Made by a program: the position numbers and the translations under genes. Under the pieces are notes generated by a model that worked only from the letters and a program-made list of their open reading frames with translations, was not told the DNA's origin and ran no database searches. Positions 33,959 through 45,565 of a DNA stretch of 64,000 nt are shown in pieces; position 1 is the stretch's first letter; the number at the start of each line of letters is the position of its first letter. Source of the DNA: Pseudomonas nunensis. Its GTDB lineage: Bacteria > Pseudomonadota > Gammaproteobacteria > Pseudomonadales > Pseudomonadaceae. Where the stretch lies: contig NZ_CP101125.1 in NCBI RefSeq assembly GCF_024296925.1, positions 4,280,501 through 4,344,500 of the forward strand, in the 5' to 3' direction.

Positions 33959-35863
33959 TTAAACCGACAGTTCAACCAGCAACTTGTTGAGACGGCGCAC
34001 GTAGGCTGCCGGGTCTTTCAAGCTGTCGCCGGCCGCCAGGGCTGCCTGATCGAACAGGATGTGCGACAGGTCGCCGAAGCGCTCGTCGCTCTGTTCGTTG
34101 TCGAGTTTCTCGATCAGCGGGTGAGCCGGGTTGAATTCGAAGATCGGCTTCGAATCCGGAACCTTCTGCCCGCTGGCTTCGAGGATCTGACGCATCTGCA
34201 AGCCCAGGTCCTGCTCACCGATGGCCAGGATCGCCGGAGAATCGGTCAGACGGTGGGAAACCCGTACTTCAGCGACGGAATCGCCCAGTGCGGTTTTCAG
34301 ACGCTCAACCAGACCTTCTTTGGACTTGGCGACTTCTTCCGCGGCTTTCTTGTCCTCTTCCGAGTCCAGGTTGCCGAGGTCCAGGTCACCGCGTGCCACG
34401 TCGACAAAGCTCTTGCCGTCGAAGTCGCTGAGGTAGCTCATCAGCCACTCGTCGATGCGGTCGGTCAGCAGCAGCACTTCGATGCCTTTCTTGCGGAAGA
34501 CTTCCAGGTGCGGGCTGTTTTTGACTTGGGCGTAGGTTTCGCCGGTCAGGTAGTAAATCTTGTCCTGACCTTCCTTGGCGCGAGCCAGGTAGTCAGCCAA
34601 GCCAACAACCTGCTCGCCTTCTTCGCCCTGAGTGGATGCGAAACGCAGCAGGCCAGCGATTTTCTCTTTGTTGGCGAAATCTTCAGCCGGGCCTTCTTTC
34701 ATCACTTGGCCGAAGTTTTTCCAGAAGCCTTTGTATTGCTCAGGCTCGTTCTTCGCCAGTTTTTCCAGCATGTCGAGTACACGCTTGGTCAGCGCCGACT
34801 TCATGGAGTCGATGATCGGGTCTTTCTGCAGGATTTCCCGCGACACGTTCAGCGACAGGTCGTTGGAATCGACCACGCCTTTGATGAAGCGCAGGTACAG
34901 CGGCAGGAACGACTCGGCCTGATCCATTACGAATACGCGCTGCACGTACAACTTCAGGCCTTTCGGCGCTTCACGCTGATACAGATCGAACGGAGCACGG
35001 GTCGGTACATAAAGCAGCGAGCTGTATTCCAGCTTGCCTTCGACTTTGTTGTGGCTCCAGCTCAGCGGGTTTTCGAAGTCATGCGCGATGTGCTTGTAGA
35101 ACTCCTGGTATTCCTCGTCCTTGATCTCGGTGCGAGGACGGGTCCACAGGGCGCTGGCGCGGTTGACGGTTTCCCACTCAACGGCTGGCTTCTCTTCACC
35201 CTCAGCGGCGGCCACTTCTTTCGGCAACTCGATCGGCAAAGCGATGTGATCGGAGTACTTCTTGATGATGTTACGCAGACGGTAGCCATCGGCGAACTCG
35301 TCTTCACCGGACTTCAGGTGCAGGACGATACGGGTGCCGCGCTCGGCTTTGTCGACAGTGGCAACTTCAAAATCGCCTTCGCCCTTGGACGACCAATGCA
35401 CGCCTTCGGAAGCGGCAGCACCGGCGCGACGGCTGAACACGTCGACTTTGTCAGCGACGATGAATGCCGAGTAGAAGCCCACACCGAACTGACCGATCAG
35501 GTGCGAATCTTTCTTCTGATCGCCGGACAGGTGTTTCATGAAATCAGCGGTGCCGGACTTGGCGATCGTGCCCAGGTGGGTGATCGCGTCTTCGCGGCTC
35601 ATGCCGATACCGTTGTCTTCGAGGGTGACGGTTTTCGCGTCCTTGTCGAAGCTCACACGGATTTTCAGCTCGGCGCCACCTTCCAGCAACTCAGGCTTGG
35701 ACAGGGCTTCGAAACGTAATTTGTCGACAGCGTCAGAGGCGTTCGAGATCAACTCGCGAAGGAAAATTTCCTTGTTGGAATACAGCGAATGGATCATGAG
35801 GTGCAGCAGTTGCTTCACCTCGGTCTGGAAGCCCAGGGTTTCCTTTTGAGTTTCCACACTCAT
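33959..35863 (-). CDS. htpG: Chaperone HtpG (Hsp90)
   Basis: 634 residues from the ATG at 35863 ([20 protein letters not shown]). GHKL ATPase domain with [40 protein letters not shown] and [20 protein letters not shown]; the middle and C-terminal dimer domains follow without the eukaryotic MEEVD tail. It assists folding of stress-labile client proteins in the cytoplasm. An ATG three codons earlier (35872) is closer to the GGAG and may also serve. A sigma-32-like promoter (35932-35957) and a terminator make it a single-gene heat-shock unit. Confidence 0.97.
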   Translation of the reverse strand: MSVETQKETLGFQTEVKQLLHLMIHSLYSNKEIFLRELISNASDAVDKLRFEALSKPELLEGGAELKIRVSFDKDAKTVTLEDNGIGMSREDAITHLGTIAKSGTADFMKHLSGDQKKDSHLIGQFGVGFYSAFIVADKVDVFSRRAGAAASEGVHWSSKGEGDFEVATVDKAERGTRIVLHLKSGEDEFADGYRLRNIIKKYSDHIALPIELPKEVAAAEGEEKPAVEWETVNRASALWTRPRTEIKDEEYQEFYKHIAHDFENPLSWSHNKVEGKLEYSSLLYVPTRAPFDLYQREAPKGLKLYVQRVFVMDQAESFLPLYLRFIKGVVDSNDLSLNVSREILQKDPIIDSMKSALTKRVLDMLEKLAKNEPEQYKGFWKNFGQVMKEGPAEDFANKEKIAGLLRFASTQGEEGEQVVGLADYLARAKEGQDKIYYLTGETYAQVKNSPHLEVFRKKGIEVLLLTDRIDEWLMSYLSDFDGKSFVDVARGDLDLGNLDSEEDKKAAEEVAKSKEGLVERLKTALGDSVAEVRVSHRLTDSPAILAIGEQDLGLQMRQILEASGQKVPDSKPIFEFNPAHPLIEKLDNEQSDERFGDLSHILFDQAALAAGDSLKDPAAYVRRLNKLLVELSV

Positions 35864-35931
35864 GGTCATCAAACTCCAATCAGATGGCAGTGGCCGCGAC
35901 CTTCAGGGTCGACGGCGGGTTGTCATCAGAG

Positions 35932-35957
35932 TTTGGGGCTGAGTTCAGGATTTCAAG
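35932..35957 (-). promoter_or_regulatory. RpoH (sigma-32) promoter of htpG
   Basis: On the minus strand CTTGAAA (35957-35951), 12-base spacer, CCCCAAA (35938-35932), a near match to the heat-shock consensus CTTGAAA-N12-15-CCCCATNT. The -35 lies in the last codons of the upstream thioesterase gene. The transcript would have a leader of about 60 bases. Confidence 0.75.
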
Positions 35958-36397
35958 GGCTCTTCGATTTTGAAATGGCCTCGGGCCGTGGCAATCGGCT
36001 CGGATTCGGTGCTTTGCCAGGCCGTCACCGCCACGTTGGCCACCCGCCGCCCCTGCCGACACACCTGGCAGCGAGCCCAGGTATCGCGAAATTGCCCGGC
36101 GCGCAGGTAATCGAGGGAGAAGTCGATGATCTTCGGCACACCCGGCGAGCCGGTGAAGATCAACAGGTGCAACGCCGCAGACAGCTCCATGAACCCGGCA
36201 ATCACGCCGCCATGAATCGCCGGCAATAAAGGGTTACCAATGTTGTCCTTGTTGGCCGGCAGGCGAAACAGCAGTTCATCACCGACCCGCGAACATTCGA
36301 CGCCGATCAACTTGGCGTAGGGAATCAGGTGCAGCAGCGAGGCGTAGTCCCCTTGCGCATGGGCCTGCTGGAGTTGTTCCTTGAAGGAGTCAGTCAT
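35945..36397 (-). CDS. PaaI-family hotdog thioesterase, second of a pair
   Basis: 150 residues from 36397 (MTDSFKEQLQQAHAQGDYAS), whose ATG overlaps the stop codon of the preceding thioesterase gene (ATGA at 36394-36397). The hotdog domain has the HGGVIAGFMELSAALHLL helix; the usual acidic catalytic residue is the Glu in FMELSA. Acyl-CoA thioesterases of this type hydrolyse short- or aromatic acyl-CoA. The tandem suggests a heteromeric or two-step use. Its 3' end carries the -35 of the htpG promoter. Confidence 0.9.
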   Translation of the reverse strand: MTDSFKEQLQQAHAQGDYASLLHLIPYAKLIGVECSRVGDELLFRLPANKDNIGNPLLPAIHGGVIAGFMELSAALHLLIFTGSPGVPKIIDFSLDYLRAGQFRDTWARCQVCRQGRRVANVAVTAWQSTESEPIATARGHFKIEEPLKS

Positions 36398-36870
36398 TTC
36401 GCACCTCCGGCGATAGTGCCACCAAAGCCTTTGGTGCCCTTGATGCCCTTGCCCATGCGCATAAAGGTGCCGACGACATGGGCGATGGGCTGCTCCGGGT
36501 CGTCCTGATACGCGAAGCCTCGGGCGAAGATCACGTCGGTGGTGACCCGGTAGCATTGGGCGAAACCGTAGACATCCTTATGAGGTTCGGCGGCGTGCAT
36601 GTAGTCGATGCGCAAATCGAGGGTCGGGCAGACTTCGAATTCCGGCAAAACGCACAGGGTGGACATGCCGCACGCGGTGTCCATCAACGACGTCAGGGCG
36701 CCGCCGTGAATGACACCGGTTTGCGGGTTACCGACGATTTGCGGGCTGTAAGGCAGGACGACCGTTAGTCCGTCAGTACTCGCGCTGTGAACGCGCAAGC
36801 CCAGCACCTGGCAATGCCGCAACGCCGACAGGAATCGTGTTGCGCGCTCAAAAACGGGGTTTTCGGCCAT
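36394..36870 (-). CDS. PaaI-family hotdog thioesterase, first of a pair
   Basis: 158 residues (MAENPVFERATRFLSALRHC). Hotdog domain with VIHGGALTSLMDTACGMSTL (Asp in the catalytic helix), and LDLRIDYMHAAEPHKDVYGF. Similar in type to its partner downstream but sequence-diverged (Asp versus Glu at the active helix). Substrate is unknown. Its ATG at 36870 is 158 bases from the start of the divergent small lipoprotein gene; the two genes overlap by four bases so they are co-translated. Confidence 0.9.
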   Translation of the reverse strand: MAENPVFERATRFLSALRHCQVLGLRVHSASTDGLTVVLPYSPQIVGNPQTGVIHGGALTSLMDTACGMSTLCVLPEFEVCPTLDLRIDYMHAAEPHKDVYGFAQCYRVTTDVIFARGFAYQDDPEQPIAHVVGTFMRMGKGIKGTKGFGGTIAGGAK

Positions 36871-37028
36871 TTGTTAAATCCCTTCTTAGTATCCCGACAA
36901 AGCCTCAGATGAATCAGGCAAAAGTTCCATCGCGTTTAAAACTTATATATCTGTATGAAATGAGGAACTTATCGATGACGGCTGTGCTCGAAAGGCCAGT
37001 AGATATATTCCATAAGGAGAAACACCCC

Positions 37029-37286
37029 ATGCGTAAGACTTTAGCTATTGCCTTGATGTTGACCGCTTCCCTCGGTCTCGCTGCCTGCGATAAAAAATCC
37101 GAGGACAAAGCTCAAGATGCCAACCAACATGCTGAGCAAGCTCAGCAAGACATGAACAAAGCTCAGGATAAAGTGAACGACGCTGCGAAAGAAAACGCCG
37201 AAGCTGCCAAAGCTCAGGCTGAATCGAACAAAGCCGCTGTTCAAGAGTCGGCTCCAGCCGCTCCTGCTGAAGCACCTAAAAACTAA
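37029..37286 (+). CDS. Small Ala/Gln/Lys-rich lipoprotein
   Basis: 85 residues. Signal peptide with lipobox LAAC (Cys20). The mature part is one long charged helix (EQAQQDMNKAQDKVNDAAKE) with heptad-like spacing, ending in a Pro/Ala-rich tail (APAAPAEAPKN). It resembles small envelope lipoproteins such as Lpp-like or OprI-like helical proteins, but it lacks their C-terminal Lys and is not OprI itself. AAGGAG lies seven bases before the ATG at 37029. Transcribed alone; a bidirectional terminator follows. It could act as an envelope spacer or stress lipoprotein; this is inference. Confidence 0.88.
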   Translation: MRKTLAIALMLTASLGLAACDKKSEDKAQDANQHAEQAQQDMNKAQDKVNDAAKENAEAAKAQAESNKAAVQESAPAAPAEAPKN

Positions 37287-37303
37287 AACAGTTTTTAGCG
37301 TGA

Positions 37304-37338
37304 CAAAAGAAAACCCGCCATGTGCGGGTTTTCTTTTG
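37304..37338. terminator. Bidirectional terminator
   Basis: AAAAGAAAACCCGC-CATGT-GCGGGTTTTCTTTT, symmetrical A/T tracts, between the convergent small-lipoprotein and MAPEG-like genes. Confidence 0.93.
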
Positions 37339-37354
37339 CCTGTTAGTTGGTGAT

Positions 37355-37756
37355 TTAGAGCAACACGGTTCTAAAAGTCGGACTAATCATCAGCAATAAC
37401 GAGCAGACTAATCCGATCAACCACACCAGACTGCGCTGCCAGGCAAGATCCGCCCAATAACACAATAAATAGAGGATGCGCGTGATTACAAAGATGATCG
37501 CCAGCGAATCGATCAGCCACCCTGCCGTCTGCGTGGTGTGCGCCATCAACACCCCCACCGCAAATAATATGAACGCTTCAAAACAATTCTGATGGGCCGC
37601 CACGGCGCGGGCACCGAAGCCGGTCAGTTGCGCCTGTTGCTGGCGCGGCAAGTGGTTGTTGTAGCCACCCTGCTCTTTCATGGCCCTGGCCACGGGCATG
37701 CGGGCCACGTAGATCAGCAATGCACTGATAAACACACACCAGAACGGAATACTCAT
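37355..37756 (-). CDS. MAPEG-family membrane protein
   Basis: 133 residues, four membrane helices. The start MSIPFWCVFISALLIYVARM at 37756 shares its first base with the upstream DUF599 stop codon (TGATG). The MAPEG feature RAVAAHQNCFEAFILFAVGV is present, as is YLLCYWADLAWQRSLVWLIG. Eukaryotic relatives are microsomal glutathione transferases; bacterial members are mostly uncharacterised. Co-translated with the DUF599 gene, which suggests a shared membrane role. Confidence 0.9.
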   Translation of the reverse strand: MSIPFWCVFISALLIYVARMPVARAMKEQGGYNNHLPRQQQAQLTGFGARAVAAHQNCFEAFILFAVGVLMAHTTQTAGWLIDSLAIIFVITRILYLLCYWADLAWQRSLVWLIGLVCSLLLMISPTFRTVLL

Positions 37757-38493
37757 CAAGCGGCCTCTTTGTTGGCTTCGGGCAATGGCGCCTCTGTAGG
37801 GGTATAGACCATCACGTCGAGAACGTCGGAATGAAACTCCCGGCGATACAACACCAGCACGACGCCAGCACTCATCAACATGAACAACCAGGGGCTGACG
37901 AACCACGCGAGCATGGTCATGCCGAAGTAGTAGGAGCGCAGGCCGAAGTTGAACTGGTTGGCCGCCATCGAAATCACCCGCGCCGCCCTTGCCGCAAAGG
38001 CTTTGCGCTCCTGCTCGGAAACGTGTCGCTCACCGATCATCGGTGCCGAACCGACCAGGATTGCCGCGAAGTTGTACTGACGCATGCACCAACTAAAGGT
38101 GAAGAACGCATAGACAAACACCAGCGCCAGGCACAGCAACTTGATCTCCGACATGCCCTGGGACGCCTGCTGCACCATGGGAATATCCGCGAGCAACGAC
38201 ACCGCCCGTTCAGATGCGCCGAGCACCGTGAGAATGCCTGCCAGGATAATCAGCGTGCTGGAGGCGAAGAACGAGGCGTTGCGCTCCAGGTTGCCGATTA
38301 CGCTGGCGTCGGCGATGCGGTTGTCCCGCAGCAGCATGCGGCGCATCCAGTCTTCGCGGTACAGGTGCAGCACGCTGGCCAGGCACGCGGTGTCGCGGCC
38401 CTTCCACGTCGCATAACGGGTGTAACCGCCCCAGCAGATGACGAACCAGAGCGCGGCGATGAAGTGGATCAAGTTGGCGTGGATGAACGACAT
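37756..38493 (-). CDS. DUF599 domain-containing membrane protein
   Basis: 245 residues from 38493 (MSFIHANLIHFIAALWFVIC). Four or so membrane helices with DUF599 features: GYTRYATWKGRDTACLASVL, FFASSTLIILAGILTVLGAS, FAFFTFSWCMRQYNFA-like segment and LRSYYFGMTMLAWFVSPWLF. Function unknown. First gene of a two-gene unit with the MAPEG-like gene. A REPIN lies just upstream of its start, so the promoter must lie within or before this repeat. Confidence 0.9.
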   Translation of the reverse strand: MSFIHANLIHFIAALWFVICWGGYTRYATWKGRDTACLASVLHLYREDWMRRMLLRDNRIADASVIGNLERNASFFASSTLIILAGILTVLGASERAVSLLADIPMVQQASQGMSEIKLLCLALVFVYAFFTFSWCMRQYNFAAILVGSAPMIGERHVSEQERKAFAARAARVISMAANQFNFGLRSYYFGMTMLAWFVSPWLFMLMSAGVVLVLYRREFHSDVLDVMVYTPTEAPLPEANKEAA

Positions 38494-38521
38494 GCAGGTC
38501 CTTGTGAGACGTTGGTGGAGT

Positions 38522-38614
38522 CTGTAGGAGCGAGGCTTGCCCGCGAAGGCGGTATCACATGCGATGCATCCGTCGACTGACACACCGCCTTCGCGGGCAA
38601 GCCTCGCTCCTACA
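38522..38614. repeat. REPIN
   Basis: Inverted pair of the TGTAGGAGCGAGGCTTGCCC class, about 30 bases upstream of the DUF599 start codon and downstream of brnQ on the same strand. Confidence 0.93.
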
Positions 38615-38665
38615 AGGTAGTGATTCGACGTTAGCCCGCGGAAAAAGACACTGCCTCATCCCCAT

Positions 38666-38701
38666 AAAAAATGCCCCGTATCGATTGATACGGGGCATTT
38701 C
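38666..38701 (-). terminator. Rho-independent terminator of brnQ
   Basis: AAAAAATGCCCCGTATC-GATT-GATACGGGGCATTT: a 12-bp stem with A/T tracts, 39 bases beyond the brnQ stop codon on the minus strand. Confidence 0.94.
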
Positions 38702-38739
38702 TGTTTAACCGACTGCCCGCTTGTGACGGGCGATCAGGT

Positions 38740-40053
38740 TTACGCCAGGGCTTCGTCGCGCTTGCCCAGCATACGGTCGCACGCGGCGGCGACGACCAGG
38801 GTCATCACCGACGGCACCAGCCACGCCAGGCCTTGCTCGCTCAGCGGCAGGTGCGACAGCTGCGTCGGCATCCAGTCCGCCAGGCCGGCCCCCTTGAGCG
38901 CGTCGATCAGGCCGAAGATGAACGACACCAGCATCACCGGGCCGACAATGCGGCTCTGCTCACGCCAGAAGTCCTTGCAGAAGCTCAGCGCCACCAGTGC
39001 GATGCACGGCGGATAGATCGCGGTCAGCACCGGGATCGAGAACGCGATCAGCTTGGTCAGGCCCAGGTTGGACACAAACAGCGAGAACACGGCCAGGATG
39101 ATCACCAGTGTCTTGTAGGACAGTGGCAACACGCGGCTGAAGTATTCGGCGCAGGCGCAGGTCAGGCCGACCGCCGTCACCAGACAGGCCAACGAGATCA
39201 GCACCGCGAGGAAACCGCTGCCCAGCGAACCGAAGGTGTGTTGCACGTAGGCATGCAGGACGGCCGCGCCGTTTGCAGCGCCGGCGGCCACTTCATGGCT
39301 GCCCGAACCGAGACGGAACAGGCTGACATACACCAGCGCCAGACCGACGCCGGCAATCATCCCGGCAATGATCGCGTAACGGGTGATCAGTGCAGGCGAT
39401 TCGACGCCACGGGAGCGGATCGCATTAACGATAACGATGCCGAACACCAGCGCGCCCAGGGTATCCATGGTCAGGTAACCATTGATGAAGCCTTGGGAGA
39501 ACGGTGCCGCCACGTATTCCGGGGTGGCCACGCCGATATCACCGGCCGGCAAGGCGAACGCGGCGATGCCGAGCACGGCCAGGGCGATGATCTTCAGCGG
39601 CGCGAGGAAACGTCCTACGGTATCCAGCAGACGGCCCGGATACAGCGAGATGAAGAATACCAGCAGGAAGTACACCGAGCTGTAGAGGAACAGCGCCAGC
39701 GGGCTCTCGCCGGTCAACGGCGCCAGGCCCACTTCGAAGGACACGGTGGCAGTGCGCGGCGTCGCGAACAACGGGCCGACGGCCAGGTAGCACGCAGCGG
39801 CCAACAGACCACCGGCGACTTTACCGATCGGGCTGCTCAAGGCATCCATGGCACCGCCGACCTTGGCCAGCGCGACCACGGTGATCACTGGCAAACCGAC
39901 CGCCGTGATCAGGAAACCCAGCGCCGCCATCCAGACATGAGGCCCGGACTGCAAACCGACGATAGGCGGGAAGATGATGTTGCCAGCCCCGACAAACAGG
40001 GCGAATGTCATAAAACCAAGTGCCAGGATGTCCTGGCCTTTCAACACTTTCAT
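38740..40053 (-). CDS. brnQ: Branched-chain amino acid transport system II carrier protein
   Basis: 437 residues, twelve membrane helices of the LIVCS family. N-terminal signature [20 protein letters not shown] and [20 protein letters not shown] are typical of BrnQ/BraB, as is [17 protein letters not shown]. It imports leucine, isoleucine and valine with Na+ (or H+). Single-gene unit with its own terminator. Next to the TCA cluster; in P. aeruginosa, as I recall, braB lies in the same place, which would make braB an equally good name. Confidence 0.93.
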   Translation of the reverse strand: MKVLKGQDILALGFMTFALFVGAGNIIFPPIVGLQSGPHVWMAALGFLITAVGLPVITVVALAKVGGAMDALSSPIGKVAGGLLAAACYLAVGPLFATPRTATVSFEVGLAPLTGESPLALFLYSSVYFLLVFFISLYPGRLLDTVGRFLAPLKIIALAVLGIAAFALPAGDIGVATPEYVAAPFSQGFINGYLTMDTLGALVFGIVIVNAIRSRGVESPALITRYAIIAGMIAGVGLALVYVSLFRLGSGSHEVAAGAANGAAVLHAYVQHTFGSLGSGFLAVLISLACLVTAVGLTCACAEYFSRVLPLSYKTLVIILAVFSLFVSNLGLTKLIAFSIPVLTAIYPPCIALVALSFCKDFWREQSRIVGPVMLVSFIFGLIDALKGAGLADWMPTQLSHLPLSEQGLAWLVPSVMTLVVAAACDRMLGKRDEALA

Positions 40054-40294
40054 TAAGGAAATACCACACTACTGAATCGGAATTTAGAGAGGGATTTCCC
40101 TGTTGGGTGAGGGAAATGCTGTCGATCCGTATAGGACCAACCCGTTTAGCGCGTAGCGGCCTTGTGGGCTGCGGACGCAAAAATGGCTGCTAGCCTAACG
40201 AATTTGCCCGACGAACGCACTGTTAGAGGGCGAACTATCCGATACGCGACATTTCTGTGTCGCGTTTACATATCTAATTTACCTGCCCAGCCCC

Positions 40295-40430
40295 TTGTGG
40301 CGAGGGAGCTTGCTCCCGCTCGACTGCGAAGCAGTCGTAAAACCATGACACACGGTGTACCTGACGCACCGCGACCGCCCGTCTTGGGGCCGCTTCGCAG
40401 CCTAGCGGGAGCAAGCTCCCTCGCCACAAA
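40295..40430. repeat. Large inverted intergenic repeat, GTGGCGAGGGAGCTTGCTCCC class
   Basis: Outer arms TTGTGGCGAGGGAGCTTGCT and its inverse AGCAAGCTCCCTCGCCACAA, with inner arms CGACTGCGAAGCAGTCG and a CGCTTCGCAG copy on the other side. Different sequence class from the other REPs here but the same architecture. Lies between sucD and brnQ. Confidence 0.9.
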
Positions 40431-40460
40431 GGCTCTGCGATATCTCAAATCCCGGAAACG

Positions 40461-40490
40461 ACAAAGGCCACCCGAAGGTGGCCTTTGTTT
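40461..40490 (-). terminator. Rho-independent terminator after sucD
   Basis: ACAAAGGCCACC-CGAA-GGTGGCCTTTGTTT, 27 bases beyond the sucD stop codon; ends the long TCA operon on the minus strand. Confidence 0.93.
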
Positions 40491-40516
40491 GGTGAAGCGT
40501 CAGCTAAGCGCGAGGC

Positions 40517-41398
40517 TTACTTGATCGCCCAACCGGTCAGCTCGGACAAAGCCTTGCCGATGTCTGCCAGCGAACGCACGGTTTTAACGCCTGCGTCTTC
40601 CAGGGCAGCAAACTTCTCGTCTGCAGTGCCTTTGCCGCCAGAGATGATTGCGCCAGCATGGCCCATGCGCTTGCCCGCAGGGGCAGTCACACCAGCGATG
40701 TAGGAAACAACCGGCTTGGTCACGTGTGCCTTGATGTAGGCAGCCGCTTCTTCTTCAGCCGAACCGCCGATCTCGCCGATCATAACGATCGCTTCGGTCT
40801 TCGGGTCTTCCTGGAACAGCTTCAGGATGTCGATGAAGTTCGAACCCGGGATCGGGTCACCGCCGATGCCGACGCAAGTCGACTGACCGAAACCGGCGTC
40901 AGTAGTTTGCTTCACAGCTTCGTAGGTCAGGGTGCCGGAACGGGAAACGATACCGACCTTGCCTGGCAAGTGAATGTGACCTGGCATGATGCCGATCTTG
41001 CATTCGCCCGGAGTGATCACGCCTGGGCAGTTAGGACCGATCAGGACTACGCCCAGTTCGTCGCACTTGACCTTGGCATCCAGCATATCCAGGGTAGGAA
41101 TGCCTTCAGTGATGCAAACGATCAGCTTGATGCCGCCGAATGCTGCCTCCAGGATGGAGTCTTTGCAGAAAGGAGCTGGAACGTAGATAACGCTGGCGGT
41201 GGCGCCAGTGGCAGCTACAGCATCTTTCACGGTGTTGAACACTGGCAGACCCAGGTGCTCGGTGCCGCCTTTACCAGGAGTAACGCCACCAACCATCTTG
41301 GTGCCGTATTCGATGGCTTGCTGGGTGTGGAAACTACCTTGCGAACCGGTAATACCCTGGCAGATAACTTTGGTGTCTTTATTGATCAGGACGCTCAT
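40517..41398 (-). CDS. sucD: Succinate--CoA ligase, alpha subunit
   Basis: 293 residues. CoA-binding Rossmann part with [20 protein letters not shown] at the start, phosphohistidine loop [17 protein letters not shown] near residue 247, and [20 protein letters not shown]. With SucC it converts succinyl-CoA to succinate with ATP or GTP formation. The start shares one base with the sucC stop codon (41398), so the subunits are co-translated. Last gene of the sdh-suc supercluster. Confidence 0.97.
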   Translation of the reverse strand: MSVLINKDTKVICQGITGSQGSFHTQQAIEYGTKMVGGVTPGKGGTEHLGLPVFNTVKDAVAATGATASVIYVPAPFCKDSILEAAFGGIKLIVCITEGIPTLDMLDAKVKCDELGVVLIGPNCPGVITPGECKIGIMPGHIHLPGKVGIVSRSGTLTYEAVKQTTDAGFGQSTCVGIGGDPIPGSNFIDILKLFQEDPKTEAIVMIGEIGGSAEEEAAAYIKAHVTKPVVSYIAGVTAPAGKRMGHAGAIISGGKGTADEKFAALEDAGVKTVRSLADIGKALSELTGWAIK

Positions 41399-42564
41399 TA
41401 TTTGCCCTCCGCAGCTTTGACAACTTGTTGAGCAGCGTCGGTCAGGCTGGTAGCAGCGATGATGTTCAAACCGCTTTCTGCCAGTACTTTAGCGCCCAGC
41501 TCAGCGTTGTTGCCTTCAAGGCGAACAACAACCGGGATTTTCACGCCGACTTCTTTCACTGCACCGATGATGCCTTCGGCAATCATGTCGCAACGAACGA
41601 TGCCGCCGAAGATGTTGACCAGTACTGCAGCGACGTTAGTGTCGGACAGGATGATCTTGAACGCTTCGGTAACGCGTTCTTTGGTAGCACCGCCGCCCAC
41701 GTCGAGGAAGTTGGCTGGTTTGCCGCCATGCAGGTTGACGATGTCCATGGTACCCATGGCCAGGCCAGCACCGTTGACCATGCAACCGATGTTGCCTTCC
41801 AGTGCTACGTAGTTCAGTTCGAACTTGGCAGCGTGCGCTTCGCGCGGATCGTCTTGCGACGGATCGTGGAAAGTCTTCAGCTTAGGCTGACGGTACATGG
41901 CGTTGGCGTCGATGTTGATCTTGGCGTCGAGGCAATGCAGATCGCCGTCAGCCTTGATCACCAGCGGGTTCACTTCCAGCAGAGCCAGGTCGTGATCCTT
42001 GAACAGCTTGGCCAGACCTACGAAGATCTTGGCGAACTGAGCAACTTGCTTGCCTTCCAGACCCAGCTGGAATGCCAGCTCGCGACCCTGGAATGGCTGA
42101 GCGCCAACCAGTGGATCGATAGTGGCTTTCAGGATTTTTTCTGGAGTGTCGTGAGCGATTTTCTCGATGTCCACGCCACCTTCGGTGGAAGCCATGAACA
42201 CGATGCGACGGCTCGAACGGTCAACGACAGCGCCCAGGTACAGCTCTTTAGCGATATCAGTGCACGATTCAACCAGGATCTTGGTGACTGGCTGACCATT
42301 GGCATCAGTCTGGTAAGTCACCAGACGCTTGCCCAACCACTGTTGAGCGAATGCTTTGGCGTCTTCTTTGCTGCGAACCAGCTTAACGCCGCCCGCTTTA
42401 CCGCGACCACCTGCGTGAACCTGGGCTTTGACAACCCATTCGGTCCCGCCGATTTTGTCGCACGCTTCTGCTGCTGCTTCCGGGGTGTCTACGGCGAAAC
42501 CCTGGGATACTGGCAGGCCGTATTCAGCGAACAGCTGCTTACCCTGATACTCGTGAAGATTCAT
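41398..42564 (-). CDS. sucC: Succinate--CoA ligase, beta subunit
   Basis: 388 residues. ATP-grasp domain from [20 protein letters not shown], with [38 protein letters not shown], and the C-terminal ligase domain [17 protein letters not shown]. Co-translated with sucD. Separated from lpd by 200 bases that contain hairpins but no gene. Confidence 0.97.
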   Translation of the reverse strand: MNLHEYQGKQLFAEYGLPVSQGFAVDTPEAAAEACDKIGGTEWVVKAQVHAGGRGKAGGVKLVRSKEDAKAFAQQWLGKRLVTYQTDANGQPVTKILVESCTDIAKELYLGAVVDRSSRRIVFMASTEGGVDIEKIAHDTPEKILKATIDPLVGAQPFQGRELAFQLGLEGKQVAQFAKIFVGLAKLFKDHDLALLEVNPLVIKADGDLHCLDAKINIDANAMYRQPKLKTFHDPSQDDPREAHAAKFELNYVALEGNIGCMVNGAGLAMGTMDIVNLHGGKPANFLDVGGGATKERVTEAFKIILSDTNVAAVLVNIFGGIVRCDMIAEGIIGAVKEVGVKIPVVVRLEGNNAELGAKVLAESGLNIIAATSLTDAAQQVVKAAEGK

Positions 42565-42764
42565 GCTTATTACCGTCTTCGTTAGGTACTGCGCATTCGG
42601 TGCTGCACTTATTCAAGTGCCGCACCACCTGTGACTGCTGCTTGCGTAGGTGTTCCGGATAACCGGTGAGACTACGCAAGGCTGCGTCCGGCGGACATTC
42701 CGCGGTGAGTCTTGCACGCAAGGCTCACGACGGGCCTTCCGCCGTGGTTTCTTATTGTCTTGTC
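42565..42764 (-). other. lpd-sucC intergenic spacer with hairpins
   Basis: A 200-base spacer with a hairpin after lpd on the minus strand (CACGGCGG ... CCCGTCGTG, complement of about 42728-42750) and related CTACGCAAG segments repeated near 42646 and 42672. It may be an attenuator, processing site or promoter region for sucCD; no clear T run follows the hairpin, so read-through is expected. Confidence 0.4.
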
Positions 42765-44201
<1,437 letters not shown>

Positions 44202-44224
44202 TCAAAAAATCCTCTTTTGGCAAC

Positions 44225-44293
44225 AAGCTTGAAGCCGCAAGCCTCAAGCCAAGCTGCAATTGCTTGCAGCTTGAAGCTTGAAACCTGCAGCCG
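44225..44293 (-). repeat. Repeat/hairpin in the sucB-lpd gap
   Basis: Contains AGCTGCAA-TTGC-TTGCAGCT, a perfect 8-bp stem, within several copies of a GCTTGAAGC/CAAGC motif. It resembles the short GCTTGAAGCTTG repeats that occur between Pseudomonas genes, and could affect message processing between sucB and lpd. Confidence 0.6.
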
Positions 44294-44299
44294 CTTCTA

Positions 44300-45523
44300 T
44301 CAGATATCCAGCAGCAAACGAGCCGGGTCTTCCAGCAGGTTCTTGATGGTAACCAGGAAGGTCACAGCTTCTTTGCCATCGATCAGACGGTGATCGTAGG
44401 ACAGAGCCAGGTACATCATCGGACGGATAACGACCTGACCGTTGATCGCCATAGGACGCTGCAGAATGTTGTGCATGCCCAGGATGGCCGCTTGCGGCGG
44501 GTTGACGATCGGGGTCGACATCATCGAACCGAAGGTACCACCGTTGGTGATGGTGAACGTACCACCGGTCATTTCGTCCATCGACAGCTTGCCGTCACGC
44601 GCCTTTTTGCCGAAAGCAGCAATGCCGCCTTCGATTTCAGCCAGGCTCATCAGTTCGGCGTTACGCAGGACCGGTACAACCAGGCCGCGGTCGCTGGAAA
44701 CAGCCACGCCGACGTCGGCATAACCGTGGTAAACGATGTCAGCACCGTCGATCGACGCGTTGACAGCCGGGAAGCGTTTCAGCGCTTCGGTGGCAGCCTT
44801 GACGAAGAACGACATGAAGCCCAGGCGTACGCCGTTGTGGGACTTCTCGAACAGGTCCTTGTACTTCGAACGCAGGGCCATGACTTCGGTCATGTCGACT
44901 TCGTTGAAAGTAGTCAGCATCGCCATGTTCGACTGAGCTTCTACCAGACGCTTGGCAACGGTGGCCCGCACGCGGGTCATCGGTACGCGCTTCTCGATGC
45001 GGTCGCCAGCAGCGAACACAGGAGCAGCGGCGGCCGGAGCAGCAGCCTTGGCAGGTGCGGCAGCCGGTGCGGCTTTCTTGGCAGCAACAGCGGCTACGAC
45101 GTCTTCCTTGGTCACACGACCGCCTTTGCCGGTGCCGGCAACGGAAGCGATGTTGATGCCGTTTTCTTCAGCCAGTTTGCGAGCAGCCGGTGCAGCAACA
45201 GGATCGTCTTCGCCTTCGGCAGCCGGGGCAGCAGCTTGTGCAGCGGCCGGAGCAGCGGCAGCAGCTGGAGCGGCAGCAGCAGCGCCGCCCTCTTCGATCG
45301 AGCCCAGGACTTCGTCGGACAGAACGGTGTCGCCTTCGTTCTTGACGATTGCGCCCAGCACGCCGTCGGCGGTAGCCAACACTTCCAGTACCACTTTGTC
45401 GGTTTCGATATCGACGATCAGGTCATCACGCTTGACGGCGTCGCCTGGTTTTTTGTGCCAGGTGGCAACGGTGCCATCGGCAACCGATTCCGGGAAAGTG
45501 GGGGCTTTGATTTCGATAGCCAT
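44300..45523 (-). CDS. sucB: Dihydrolipoyllysine succinyltransferase (E2 of 2-oxoglutarate dehydrogenase)
   Basis: 407 residues. One lipoyl domain with the lipoylated Lys43 in [11 protein letters not shown], an Ala/Pro linker, the peripheral subunit-binding domain ([20 protein letters not shown]), a second Ala-rich linker and the catalytic domain ending with [13 protein letters not shown] (catalytic His and Asp) and LLLDI. It transfers the succinyl group to CoA and forms the complex core. Starts 42 bases after the sucA stop codon. Confidence 0.97.
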   Translation of the reverse strand: MAIEIKAPTFPESVADGTVATWHKKPGDAVKRDDLIVDIETDKVVLEVLATADGVLGAIVKNEGDTVLSDEVLGSIEEGGAAAAAPAAAAAPAAAQAAAPAAEGEDDPVAAPAARKLAEENGINIASVAGTGKGGRVTKEDVVAAVAAKKAAPAAAPAKAAAPAAAAPVFAAGDRIEKRVPMTRVRATVAKRLVEAQSNMAMLTTFNEVDMTEVMALRSKYKDLFEKSHNGVRLGFMSFFVKAATEALKRFPAVNASIDGADIVYHGYADVGVAVSSDRGLVVPVLRNAELMSLAEIEGGIAAFGKKARDGKLSMDEMTGGTFTITNGGTFGSMMSTPIVNPPQAAILGMHNILQRPMAINGQVVIRPMMYLALSYDHRLIDGKEAVTFLVTIKNLLEDPARLLLDI

Positions 45524-45565
45524 TATCTGTGGGTCCTTAAATTCGGTTTCAGGTGCGCGAAGGCG

